NCBI RefSeq assembly: GCF_017744015.1
Contig: NZ_JAGHRA010000014.1
Location: forward strand, 46,125-110,124
DNA: 64,000 bases
Reading direction: 5' to 3'
Source: Paracoccus sp. R12_2
Lineage (GTDB): Bacteria > Pseudomonadota > Alphaproteobacteria > Rhodobacterales > Rhodobacteraceae
Position numbers and translations under genes: made by a program
The notes under the pieces: model-generated
What the model saw: only the letters and a program-made list of their open reading frames with translations
The model's database searches: none
Told to the model about the DNA's origin: nothing
Shown: one piece after another, positions 37,024 through 45,025 of the stretch
How positions within the stretch are numbered: position 1 is the stretch's first letter
How the letters are laid out: every line of letters begins with the position of its first letter

Positions 37024-37874
37024 GCCGCTGCCTTCAGATCGGCCCGCGCATCGCGGATGATTGCCCAAGACGAGTGCAGGAACAGTCCGGCGATGCCGAA
37101 GGCGACGATGAGGTCCGGCCAGGCGCTGCCCAGCCACGCCACGAGACCGGCGGCAACGACAACCGCCGCATTGCCGATGGCGTCGTTGCGCGAGAATAGC
37201 CAGACGGCCCGCATGTTCGCGTCGCCCTTGCGGAACCGCAGCAGCGGCAGAACGGAGATGACGTTGACGACAAGGGCGATCATGCCAAGCAGGCCCATTA
37301 GACCTGCATCCGGCGTCGTCCGTTCGAAGACTCGCACGATGGTCGTGCCGAGGACGCCAAGGCCGAGCAGGCCGAGGAAGATGCCTTGGATCAAGGCCGA
37401 CCGTGCCCGCCAGGCGAGGCTCCAGCCGATGGCCAGCAGGCCAAGGAAGGTGATCGCGCCGTCGCCGATGAAATCGAGCGCATCGGCCTTCACGGCCTGT
37501 GACCCGGCGATGAACCCGCCGATCATTTCAACGACACCGTAACCCACGTTCAGGATCACGACGATCCAGAGCGCGCGTCGGTAGGCCGGGTCCTGATGGG
37601 CGGGATTCGGCGGAATGTCTTCATCGCCCTCGATCCGGTCGAAGCCATAGCCTGTCACCGCGACTGCCTTTTCGATGTCCGGCAGGCGCACTTCGGGTGC
37701 AGTCAGTGTCATGATGTGCGTCGCGGCCGACACTTTCACATCGCCGGGCGCGACCCCGGCTGCCTGTGCCGCCCGCTCGATCTGCGCGGCATCCTTGGCG
37801 CAATCCATACCGGAAACCCGGTAACGGACGGGCGGGACATCTGCCGTCGATCCGGCATTTTCGGTGTTGGCCAT
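37020..37874 (-). CDS. Cation transporter: HMA-like domain fused to a CDF membrane domain
   Basis: From ATG 37874 the product has 284 residues. Residues 15-85 resemble a heavy-metal-associated domain (RYRVSGMDCAKDAAQIERAA) but keep only one Cys of the CxxC pair. Six helices follow, starting ALWIVVILNVGYGVVEMIGG, with DALDFIGDGAITFLGLL in helix 2. It likely exports Pb, Cd or Zn, or a related ion. It is the first gene of the lspA/P450 operon and diverges from the CmtR-like ArsR regulator, whose operator lies between. Confidence 0.83.
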   Translation of the reverse strand: MANTENAGSTADVPPVRYRVSGMDCAKDAAQIERAAQAAGVAPGDVKVSAATHIMTLTAPEVRLPDIEKAVAVTGYGFDRIEGDEDIPPNPAHQDPAYRRALWIVVILNVGYGVVEMIGGFIAGSQAVKADALDFIGDGAITFLGLLAIGWSLAWRARSALIQGIFLGLLGLGVLGTTIVRVFERTTPDAGLMGLLGMIALVVNVISVLPLLRFRKGDANMRAVWLFSRNDAIGNAAVVVAAGLVAWLGSAWPDLIVAFGIAGLFLHSSWAIIRDARADLKAAA

Positions 37875-37911
37875 GGTCGCGCTATTCCTGCTAGGATGAA
37901 TCGAAGAACAA

Positions 37912-37933
37912 CATATCAGCGAGGAGTGATATG
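37912..37933. promoter_or_regulatory. ArsR/CmtR-type operator between divergent genes
   Basis: CATATCA (37912-37918) and TGATATG (37927-37933) form a perfect inverted repeat with an 8-base spacer. It covers the ribosome site and start codon of the regulator and lies 38 bases upstream of the exporter start on the other strand. Autorepression and control of both genes is the likely role. Confidence 0.65.
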
Positions 37934-38275
37934 GCGCAATTGGTCGATGACCGCAAGAGCGCAACCATCGAGCGACGGGCGAAGCTGTTCCGCGGCTTCG
38001 CGGACCCGAGCCGCCTGGCCATCCTCGGTGCACTTTGCAACGAGCCATTGGCCGTTCACGAGATCGTCGAGCGGACCGAACTATCGCAACCCAACGTCTC
38101 CAACCATCTGAGGTGCCTGCTGGACTGCGGGCTTGTCGCCAGCGACCGCGAAGGGCGCTTCATCCGTTACCGTATCAGCAACCCGCGCATCACGGTCCTT
38201 CTGAACGATGTGGACGCACTTCTCGACGTGGTCGCAAAGGGTGTTGAGGCGTGTGACAATTATCGTGAGGCGTGA
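37931..38275 (+). CDS. ArsR/SmtB-family metal sensor, CmtR-like
   Basis: The product has 114 residues with an ArsR winged HTH (RAKLFRGFADPSRLAILGAL, ELSQPNVSNHLRCLLDCGLV). Cys residues four apart in the recognition helix (RCLLDC) and a C-terminal Cys (VEACDNY) match the Cd/Pb-binding set of CmtR-type sensors rather than SmtB or ArsR. It would release DNA on Cd or Pb binding and so induce the divergent HMA-CDF/lspA/P450 operon. The 3' end runs straight into a truncated multicopper oxidase. Confidence 0.88.
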   Translation: MAQLVDDRKSATIERRAKLFRGFADPSRLAILGALCNEPLAVHEIVERTELSQPNVSNHLRCLLDCGLVASDREGRFIRYRISNPRITVLLNDVDALLDVVAKGVEACDNYREA

Positions 38276-38460
38276 GTCAGAACGGACGGCCGGTCAACTC
38301 GGCGCAGATCGGTTGGAAAGATGTTGTCCGTGTGCAGGGTCCGACCGGAATCCTGCTGAGGTTCGACAAGCTGGCTTCGGAAGAGACACCATTCATGTAT
38401 CACTGCCACATCCTCGAACACGAGGATGCGGGCATGATGGGGCAGTTTACGGTCACATAA
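38272..38460 (+). pseudogene. C-terminal fragment of a three-domain multicopper oxidase
   Basis: The frame reads INSAQIGWKDVVRVQGP-like sequence, then FMYHCHILEHEDAGMMGQFT, the C-terminal copper motif (HCHxxxHxxxGM) of CueO/CopA-type oxidases. The preceding 400 or more residues are missing and the fragment begins at the ArsR stop. It shows that a copper gene once lay here. Confidence 0.8.
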
Positions 38461-38786
38461 CAGGACCCCACCCGCTCGACACCGGGCGTCGTCAAGAGCT
38501 TACGTCTTCTTGCGGCGTTCTATCAGGTGCCGGTGTCGCCTTGTTGAAACGCATTACGGAGTATGTCTAGACCCGAACGGAGAACACCTCGCTAAGCTGC
38601 GGGTCCGCCGAAGCGGCCGTCCAGTCGCTCGGCAGCATTCGTCAAAAAGGGCTCCTACGAGACCTTCGCCGCGCGCCGCGCGAACGTCCGCCCTACTTTT
38701 TTTCCAAATCTCGCCCTGAACACGCCACTTAGTGCTGAAGAAATTGCGCCAGATAGCGATGAAGATCACACCTACAGCGGAATAAC
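38461..38786. other. Non-coding junction between metal cluster and resolvase
   Basis: No open frame with coding character or ribosome site is visible. The region looks like recombination debris between the truncated oxidase and the resolvase. Confidence 0.4.
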
Positions 38787-38820
38787 TGTTCAATTTGGGT
38801 CTGTTTAGATATATTGAACA
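38787..38820. promoter_or_regulatory. Res-like inverted repeat before the resolvase gene
   Basis: TGTTCAAT (38787-38794) and ATTGAACA (38813-38820) are a perfect inverted repeat spanning 34 bp, the size of a resolvase binding subsite. It sits 25 bases before the resolvase start, where Tn3-type res sites and resolvase autoregulation occur. Confidence 0.6.
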
Positions 38821-38844
38821 CATTTCGCCAAGGTCATACCCAAA

Positions 38845-39420
38845 ATGAACAAACCGAGCCCTAGAATCGGCTACGCCCGAACATCGACCGTCGATCAGAA
38901 CCTTGATACCCAAATCGAGGCTCTGACGGCTGCCGGATGTGGGATGGTGCGCCAAGAACAGCGCAGCGGGGCCACGCTGGAAGGCCGCCCAGAGTTAAGG
39001 ACGATACTCGACTTCATCCATCCAGGCGAAACCCTGGTGGTCACACGGATCGACCGGCTGGCGCGGTCGATGCAGGATCTTCAGACTATCGTTGCCAGGT
39101 TGACGGCGAAGGGGGCCCATTTGGCAGCCACCGAACAGCCCGTCGATACGTCAACCGCAGCGGGCAAGGCGTTCTTCGACATGCTTGGTGTCTTTGCTGA
39201 GTTCGAGACCAATCTACGACGGGAGCGGCAGGCTGAAGGTATCAAGGCCGCGAAACGAAAAGGGGTGTACCGTGGCCGTCCGCCCAAGATCGACATGGGA
39301 CAGGTGCAGGCTAAACTTAGTGCAGGCATTTCTCCGACGAAAATTGCTCTCGAGATGGGGATTTCGCGCGGCACTGTCTATAAAGCAAAGGCACAGATGC
39401 CGAGAAGCGTAGATGGGTAA
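38845..39420 (+). CDS. Serine recombinase/resolvase (Tn3 TnpR-like)
   Basis: The product has 191 residues. The catalytic domain has RIGYARTSTVDQNLDTQIEA with the active-site Ser, LVVTRIDRLARSMQDLQTIV, and FFDMLGVFAEFETNLRRERQ. The C-terminal HTH is ISPTKIALEMGISRGTVYKA. A res-like inverted repeat lies just upstream. No transposase of the Tn3 type follows, so the gene is either a stand-alone dimer-resolution system or what remains of a transposon. Confidence 0.9.
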   Translation: MNKPSPRIGYARTSTVDQNLDTQIEALTAAGCGMVRQEQRSGATLEGRPELRTILDFIHPGETLVVTRIDRLARSMQDLQTIVARLTAKGAHLAATEQPVDTSTAAGKAFFDMLGVFAEFETNLRRERQAEGIKAAKRKGVYRGRPPKIDMGQVQAKLSAGISPTKIALEMGISRGTVYKAKAQMPRSVDG

Positions 39421-39657
39421 AAGCAGTGGGTGCGCCCCTCGCACCGGTCGAGCTGACCCGTGGCGAACGGGCGGCCGGCGCTCAATCCACGCTGCGCCTG
39501 CGAGCTGCATCTACAGAAAAGGGCGGGAGGACTAAGCCGCTCGCGCGGCAAAGGCACCCTTGGCCGGCGTTCGTCGCCCATTCCAGCGTTTCTCTATGTG
39601 TGAAGCCGTTCCGGGCTGACGATTGGGGTCTTCCCACCCGTCAGACAGGAGGTTTCG

Positions 39658-40545
39658 ATGAAGGAGGAGAAGGCCACCCCGCTGCGTCAGCGGATGATCG
39701 AGGACATGCGCATTCGCGGCATGGCCGAGAAGACCCAGGCCGCGCATATCCGTGCCGTCAAGGATTTCGCCATATACCTGAAGCGCTCACAGGACACTGC
39801 CACGCCGGAGGAGCTGCGCGCCTACCAGCTCCACATGACGAATGCCGGTATGACCGCGACGACCTTCAACGTGCGGATCGTGTCGCTGCGGTTCTTCTTC
39901 GGCATGACCTGCGGGCGGGACGAGATGAAGCGGCACATGCAGTTCCGGCGGGCGCCGCGCAAGCTGCCGGCGGTGCTCAGCGTCGAGGAGGTCGGTGACA
40001 TTCTGGCGGCGGCACCGGGGCCGGGGCTGAAGTATCGCGCCGCCCTCGGCATCAGCTATGGCGCGGGTTTGCGTGCCGCCGAGGTCTGCCACCTCCGGGT
40101 TCAGGACATCGATAGCGATCGGATGATGATCCATGTCGAAGAAGGCAAAGGTGGGCGTGACCGCAAGGCCATGCTGTCGCCCGGCTTGCTGGATCTGCTG
40201 CGCGATTACTGGCGCGAGGCGCGGCCCGATGGCTGGCTGTTCCCCGGCCTGCCGAGGGTCAATCCGATCTCGCCGCGCCAGTTGAACCGGGCCTTCGCGT
40301 CCGCCAAGCATATGGCGGGCGTGACCCGGTCCGCGACGCTGCATACCCTGCGCCACAGCTTCGCCACGCACCTGCTGGAAGCTGGGACGGATGTGCGGGT
40401 GATCCAGGTTCTGCTGGGGCATATGAAGCTGACCACGACTGCCCGCTATACCCATGTCGCCACGAAGACGATCCAGAACACCGTCAGCCCGTTCGAACGG
40501 CTCAAGGATCTGCAAGACCTGACCCTCCGACGCGGGCTGGAGTGA
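39658..40545 (+). CDS. Tyrosine recombinase accompanying an IS91-type transposase
   Basis: The product has 295 residues. The N-terminal SAM-like domain (PLRQRMIEDMRIRGMAEKTQ) is followed by the catalytic domain, with the Arg in GAGLRAAEVCHLRVQDID, HTLRHSFATHLLEAGTD (HxxR), GHMKLTTTARYTHV with the nucleophile Tyr. A TGAAGGAG-like context surrounds the start. It is followed 12 bases later by the IS91-family transposase. Such pairs are a subtype of IS91 elements; the recombinase may help integration or resolution. Confidence 0.9.
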   Translation: MKEEKATPLRQRMIEDMRIRGMAEKTQAAHIRAVKDFAIYLKRSQDTATPEELRAYQLHMTNAGMTATTFNVRIVSLRFFFGMTCGRDEMKRHMQFRRAPRKLPAVLSVEEVGDILAAAPGPGLKYRAALGISYGAGLRAAEVCHLRVQDIDSDRMMIHVEEGKGGRDRKAMLSPGLLDLLRDYWREARPDGWLFPGLPRVNPISPRQLNRAFASAKHMAGVTRSATLHTLRHSFATHLLEAGTDVRVIQVLLGHMKLTTTARYTHVATKTIQNTVSPFERLKDLQDLTLRRGLE

Positions 40546-40557
40546 TCAGCGCCGGGC

Positions 40558-41751
40558 GTGCCCCGGCCAAAGCTGGAGATTGCTGACATCTTCCGCGCCC
40601 ATGGCCCTGCATGGCGGCGGGCCAATGCGGGGCATGTCAGCCTGACCCAGCTCAAGGTGATGTCAGCGATAGAGGCCTGCCGGACTGAAGCGCTCGGCGG
40701 GCATGTGGCCGGTTGTGCGAGCTGTGGCCACCACCACATCGCCTACAACTCCTGCAAGAACCGGCACTGCCCCAAGTGCCAAGGACCAGCCGCGCGCGAC
40801 TGGATGGCCGCGCGCGCCGCTGATCTGCTGCCCGTGGAATATTTCCACGTCGTCTTCACCTTGCCGGCCGAGATCGCGCAAGTCGCCTATTGGAACAAGA
40901 AGGCGGTCTATGACCTCTTGTTCCGCGCCGCGGCAGAGACGGTGATGACCATCGCCGCCGACCCCAAACGCCTCGGCGCGCGGGTCGGCATGACGGCGGT
41001 GCTGCACACCTGGGGATCGGCGCTGACCCACCATCCCCACATCCACATGATTGTTCCGGGCGGCGGCCTGTCATTCGACGGTTCCCGCTGGATCGCTTGC
41101 CGGGCAGGGTTCTTCCTGCATGTGCAGGTGCTGTCGCGGCTCTTTCGTCGCCTGTTTATCGAAGGCCTGCTTGACCTCCATCGGTCCGGACATCTGGTCT
41201 TCTTCGGCGACCTTACCGGGATGACCGGGATCGGCGCGTTTACCGCCTGGCTGGCACCGTTCCGCAAGTTGGAATGGGTGGTCTACGCCAAACCGCCGTT
41301 CGGTGGCCCCGAGGCGGTGCTGGCCTACCTCAGCCGCTACACGCACCGCGTGGCGATCTCGAACAACCGCCTGGTCAGCGCCGATGCCGGGACCGTTGCC
41401 TTCCGCTGGAAGGACTACCGCGTCAAGACCGGTGACCGGCAAAAGGTCATGCGGCTCGCCACCGATGAGTTCGTCCGCCGCTTCCTGATCCACGTCCTGC
41501 CCGATGGCTTCCATCGCATTCGGCACTATGGACTGTTGGCCAGCACCGCGCGCAAGGTCAACATCGCGAAGGTCCGCAGCCTGCTCGGCGCGGCTCAGCC
41601 CGAGGTCACACCGCAGGCGACCGACGCGATCATTCCTCTCACACTTCGCGAGCCATGCCCCTGCTGTGGCGGCCCGATTCGCATTGTCGAGATCTTCCGT
41701 CGCGGGCAAAAGCCGCAATCACGGGCACCACCACGGGAGCAGGCCGCATGA
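40558..41751 (+). CDS. IS91-family transposase (HUH replicase)
   Basis: The product has 397 residues from GTG 40558. The N-terminal zinc-binding region is CRTEALGGHVAGCASCGHHH and CKNRHCPKCQGPAARDW. The HUH motif is HPHIHMIVPGGGLS (H-x-H), and the catalytic Tyr is in AYLSRYTHRVAISNNRL. Rolling-circle transposases of this type can mobilise adjacent DNA by one-ended transposition. The frame is intact. Copper- and mercury-related modules lie on both sides. Confidence 0.93.
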   Translation: MPRPKLEIADIFRAHGPAWRRANAGHVSLTQLKVMSAIEACRTEALGGHVAGCASCGHHHIAYNSCKNRHCPKCQGPAARDWMAARAADLLPVEYFHVVFTLPAEIAQVAYWNKKAVYDLLFRAAAETVMTIAADPKRLGARVGMTAVLHTWGSALTHHPHIHMIVPGGGLSFDGSRWIACRAGFFLHVQVLSRLFRRLFIEGLLDLHRSGHLVFFGDLTGMTGIGAFTAWLAPFRKLEWVVYAKPPFGGPEAVLAYLSRYTHRVAISNNRLVSADAGTVAFRWKDYRVKTGDRQKVMRLATDEFVRRFLIHVLPDGFHRIRHYGLLASTARKVNIAKVRSLLGAAQPEVTPQATDAIIPLTLREPCPCCGGPIRIVEIFRRGQKPQSRAPPREQAA

Positions 41752-42171
41752 TGGAACGCCCATCACTCCCCTCGCCCCGACACTGGTCCCTGTTGAGGCG
41801 CCGGGTTGCTGGCGCTTGTCGAGGACGGCGTGAACACCTGGAAATGGACGGGTTCCAGTGGGATCTGATCGCCCGCGCATCGGCATTCTGGGCCGAATGC
41901 TTCTGGAGGGCATGGCAATCATACCTCCGGTCCGTCCCCATATTCACGGCTGCCACCACCGTCGGCGCTCTTTCCCCATAGACAACGCCTGGCCCACGCG
42001 GCTTCGTCCTTCCGAGGTTTGTCAACGTGGACCGCCACCCCTCGGCGGCTGGCGTCACGCCGCGGTCCACGTCGAAAAACCTTCAGGAAAGCCGACTGAC
42101 GGCGGTGCGGCATCAAGCCCGCCAAAAACCAAGAAAGCGGCCACTCGCGCAACGCGCATCGAAGGGCAGTG
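41752..42171. other. Region downstream of the IS91 transposase with a long inverted repeat
   Basis: No gene is supported. ACGTGGACCGC (42025-42035) and GCGGTCCACGT (42062-42072) form a perfect 11-base inverted repeat with a GC-rich 26-base loop. This may be the element's origin end or a transcription barrier. Confidence 0.5.
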
Positions 42172-42620
42172 CTAAGCTCGCCGGAACAAGCGAAGCCGCC
42201 GCGCCAGCTCCGGCGCGGGAAGCCTCACCGTCGGATCGTCACGCCAGAATTCTAGCGCCGCAGCCAAGATGTCGTCGCCGCAGAGCGCCAGCCGCTTGAG
42301 TTCATCGATCACCCAGAGCACCCCATGCACACGGCGGCCGTCATCCGCCGCTACGCCGCGCAGCAGTCCGTCGCCGGTCAACAAGATTGCGTCATCATGG
42401 CAACGTGTGGTGACGAGGCAGAAGCAGTCATTGGCCGAGAGCTTCGGATAGCTCGTCTTGATGGCGAAGGCTTCGGCAACCCGTTCGGGCGGCAAATCGA
42501 AGATCGCGATACCCGCGTCCAGCACCGCCCATTCCTGCGGGGTGAACCGGATCAGTTCGGATTCCCGAACGGGCAAGGGAATGACCAGCCGGTAACCGTC
42601 CTTGGGATGGTCGCTGACAT
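42172..42620 (-). pseudogene. PIN-domain protein lacking its N-terminus
   Basis: The C-terminal part of a PIN-type RNase is readable: FTPQEWAVLDAGIAIFDLPP, then KLSANDCFCLVTTRCHDDAI with the conserved Asp, LLTGDGLLRGVA and VHGVLWVIDELKRL. The frame continues upstream into sequence that on the other strand encodes a resolvase C-terminus, so the real 5' end was lost at a junction near 42620. If any ATG inside is used, a short inactive product would result. Confidence 0.65.
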
Positions 42621-42846
42621 GGAGCTGACGTTCATCCGTGATCGCCAGCGAGCCGGCATAGAGGTAGCAAAGCAGAAGGGTGCTTATAAAGGCAGGCAAA
42701 AGAAGGTCGAGGACCTGAAAATTAAGAGGCTGGCAGCCGAAGGCGTCACCAAGGCCCAGATCGCTCGCGATCTGGGTGTGTCGCGCATGACCGTTTACCG
42801 CGCGCTGGAAGCCTCGGGCACCAAAGCGGACGTAGAAATTGAATAG
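42619..42846 (+). pseudogene. C-terminal fragment of a serine resolvase
   Basis: The frame reads ELTFIRDRQRAGIEVAKQKG, AYKGRQKKVEDLKIKRLAAE, then the HTH VTKAQIARDLGVSRMTVYRA. This is the last 75 residues of a Tn3-type resolvase, without the catalytic half. It differs from the intact resolvases at 28.5 and 38.8 kb, so a third recombinase once existed here. Confidence 0.78.
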
Positions 42847-42891
42847 CCTCGGAGGCAATATGAATAGGCGGATGGCGAGCGGCCACCTAGG

Positions 42892-43045
42892 GCGATGGGC
42901 AGTAGGACAGAGGCGGCCCGCGCTTGAGGCGCGGCCCATGATGGGCTGAGGACGTGCCGGGGGATCGACGCGGGCTGCGCCCGTGCTCACCCCCCCGCCC
43001 CGACGATGTTTCCGTTTCCTTTATCCGCCCGCATCCCTGCGTCTG
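42892..43045. repeat. Dispersed repeat, copy 1 (about 155 bp)
   Basis: The segment from GCGATGGGCAGTAGGACAGA to GCATCCCTGCGTCTG is repeated at 59492-59647 in the same orientation with about ten differences. Neither copy encodes a recognisable protein. The region up to 43202 holds no gene. Confidence 0.85.
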
Positions 43046-43202
43046 GGCGCACTCCGGTCCTGCGGAGAATGCCGCAACCGCCAGCCCCGAAAGCAGGGGC
43101 GCGGCGGCGCGTGATGTCGAACGATCGTGTCATGGTCGTTCTCCAACTGACCAGCTGACAAGATGAACTCATACCCTGCTTTTGCAGTTCGCGTGTCGGT
43201 CA

Positions 43203-43805
43203 TCAATCAAGGACCCGGCGAATCTTGGGCACGGCAAATCGGCGATCCTCGTGATAGTCTATGATCCCACCGAAATGTCCGTCGGCGCGAAACAGGAACA
43301 CCCCTGCGGTGTGGTCCATCGTATAGTCGGCATCCTGGGGCACTTTCTCGAACCGGGCGCGGAAACCCGAGGCGGCGCGCTGGACCTCGGCAAGTGATCC
43401 TGTCAGGCCGACGATCCGCGGATCGAAATTCGACAGGTAGTCGGCCAGCACGTCCGGGGTGTCCCGTTCCGGGTCCACGCTGATCATGACCGCGTTCAGC
43501 CGATCAGCGTCAGCGCCGAGATCCTCCAGCCAGATGGAGATGTCGCTCAGCGTTGTCGGGCAGACATCGGGGCACCAGGTGAAGCCGAAGAAGACCATGG
43601 TCGGCTGACCCAACCAGTCTGTCGGACGCACCTGATTGCCGCGATGGTCTGTCAGGGTGAAGGCCATCTCGCCAAACGGGACTGGCAGGACTCCGGCGCT
43701 CGGCTGCGCCTCAGGTCGGCTTCGCCACCAGCCAAGCCCGAGCATGAAGGCCACAGCACCTGTGGTGCCGCCAAGCCCGAGGATTACTGCCCGGCGTGTG
43801 AGCAC
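43203..43805 (-). CDS. SCO1/SenC-family copper chaperone
   Basis: From GTG 43805 the product has 200 residues. An N-terminal signal anchor (RAVILGLGGTTGAVAFMLGL) precedes the thioredoxin-like domain. The copper ligands are FFGFTWCPDVCPTTLS (CxxxC) and the His in YTMDHTAGVFLF. SCO proteins deliver Cu to the CuA site of cytochrome oxidase or act in thiol redox control. The start overlaps the PCuAC gene upstream by 22 bases. Last gene of a three-gene copper operon. Confidence 0.88.
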   Translation of the reverse strand: MLTRRAVILGLGGTTGAVAFMLGLGWWRSRPEAQPSAGVLPVPFGEMAFTLTDHRGNQVRPTDWLGQPTMVFFGFTWCPDVCPTTLSDISIWLEDLGADADRLNAVMISVDPERDTPDVLADYLSNFDPRIVGLTGSLAEVQRAASGFRARFEKVPQDADYTMDHTAGVFLFRADGHFGGIIDYHEDRRFAVPKIRRVLD

Positions 43806-44257
43806 GTCGGCCCCTCAGCGCGCATGGACAGCACCTCGACATTGATCGTGACCTCGCCAGCGTTCTGGAATGTCAGAGACGCCGGAAAGCTGTCGCCCTC
43901 TTTCAGAGGGTTCGTCAGGCGCATCAGCATGCCGTGATAGCTGCCCGGGGCCAGCGCGGTGGTCTGGCCTGCCGGAACCGGGACGGACAACGCATGCGGC
44001 ATCGAGGCGACCCCGTCGGTCACCTGGGTCTGGTGCAGCATCGGCATGCCAGCAGCCGTGGTCGCGATGCCGAGCAGCGCGTCATCTGCAGCCCCGGCAT
44101 TGGTAATTTCGACATAGAACACCGCCGGCCGGCTGGCGCCGATGGTCGCACGCGACCAGGCGTGATCGATGGTCAGGTCGCCGGCGGTCACGGTCTCGCA
44201 AGCGATGGCCGGAACTGCCGTCAGGGCGAGGAAAGCGGAAAGGATGATGGGTTTCAT
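43784..44257 (-). CDS. Periplasmic copper chaperone PCu(A)C
   Basis: The product has 157 residues. A signal peptide (PIILSAFLALTAVPAIAC) is followed by LTIDHAWSRATIGASRPAVF. The Cu(I) ligand set H(M)X10MX21HXM is recognisable in MPMLHQTQVTDGVASMPHAL and PGSYHGMLMRLTNPLKEGD. It loads Cu into the CuA centre together with SCO. The C-terminus carries an extra Cys and His. It sits between two SCO genes, a strong functional context. Confidence 0.9.
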   Translation of the reverse strand: MKPIILSAFLALTAVPAIACETVTAGDLTIDHAWSRATIGASRPAVFYVEITNAGAADDALLGIATTAAGMPMLHQTQVTDGVASMPHALSVPVPAGQTTALAPGSYHGMLMRLTNPLKEGDSFPASLTFQNAGEVTINVEVLSMRAEGPTCSHAGQ

Positions 44258-44261
44258 GGGC

Positions 44262-44855
44262 TCACAATCTCGATTGAAGGTCGGCGAGGATCTCCGACGC
44301 CGGCGTGCCATAGGTGAACTGGCGCAGCCAGTCGCCCTCGGGGCCGATCAGGTAAAGTGAGGGACTGTGCGACATCGAATAGCCATCGGGGGCGGCGGCA
44401 TCGTCCTCTCGCGCGAAGTGGATGCGGAAGCTGTCCGCCGTCGCGCTGGTTTGCGCCGCATCTCCGGCAAGTCCGAGGATCGACGGGTGGAACGCGGCGG
44501 TGAATTCATCCAGCCCCAATTTGCGGTCCCGCTCGGGGTCGATCGAGATGAACAGCGGCTGCACCTGATCCGCCCGATCACCCAGATCATCCATCACCTG
44601 GGCGACCTCGGCCAGCGTCGTCGGGCACACATCGGGGCAGTTGGTGAAGCCGAAGAACACCAGTACATGCTTGCCCGCGAACTCCGCCGAGCTGCGAAGG
44701 CGTCCGTCTGCATCAGGAAGCGTGAAGGTTGGTCGAAATGGCGCCTCGACCTGTGGCGCGGGGACGGGCTTTTCAAAAAGCAGAAGCGCCCCATAGCACA
44801 ACAGCGCAAGCCCCGCCGCCGCCCAGAGAATCTTTTGCAGCCTTGTCAATTGCAT
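44262..44855 (-). CDS. SCO1/SenC-family protein (first gene of the copper operon)
   Basis: The product has 197 residues. A membrane anchor (KILWAAAGLALLCYGALLLF) precedes a thioredoxin-like domain with VLVFFGFTNCPDVCPTTLAE and the His in GYSMSHSPSLYLIGPEGDWL. All three copper ligands are present. It lies 4 bases upstream of the PCuAC gene and 28 bases downstream of a MerR/CueR-type promoter. The two SCO proteins of the operon differ substantially, so they may have separate roles (metallation and reduction). Confidence 0.9.
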   Translation of the reverse strand: MQLTRLQKILWAAAGLALLCYGALLLFEKPVPAPQVEAPFRPTFTLPDADGRLRSSAEFAGKHVLVFFGFTNCPDVCPTTLAEVAQVMDDLGDRADQVQPLFISIDPERDRKLGLDEFTAAFHPSILGLAGDAAQTSATADSFRIHFAREDDAAAPDGYSMSHSPSLYLIGPEGDWLRQFTYGTPASEILADLQSRL

Positions 44856-44882
44856 CTGACCTGTAACTCCACTTGCGCGGCG

Positions 44883-44913
44883 TTCGTAAACCCTCCAGTT
44901 GCTTGAGCTTCAA
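44883..44913 (-). promoter_or_regulatory. CueR-type (MerR-family) promoter of the SCO/PCuAC operon
   Basis: On the minus strand the -35 TTGAAG (complement of 44908-44913) and -10 TACGAA (complement of 44883-44888) are 19 bases apart. The flanking CCCT and CTGGAGGG elements resemble the half-sites of Cu(I)-responsive CueR operators. No CueR-like gene is next to it. Confidence 0.6.
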
Positions 44914-45025
44914 GGGCGAATCTTTGGCGTCACACAATCGTCAGCGGTCAGCCACGCAGATTGCCGCCTGCGAACGCGGAATCGCCCGATCATGTCCATG
45001 CCTGACATGTTGAGATCGCGCACGG

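Larger units (their letters stand above)
39658..41751 (+). mobile_element. IS91-type element (integrase plus transposase), ends unresolved
   Basis: The two genes form one unit. The termini (oriIS and terIS) could not be fixed by eye. A candidate terminal hairpin with arms 42025-42035 and 42062-42072 lies downstream. Confidence 0.75.
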
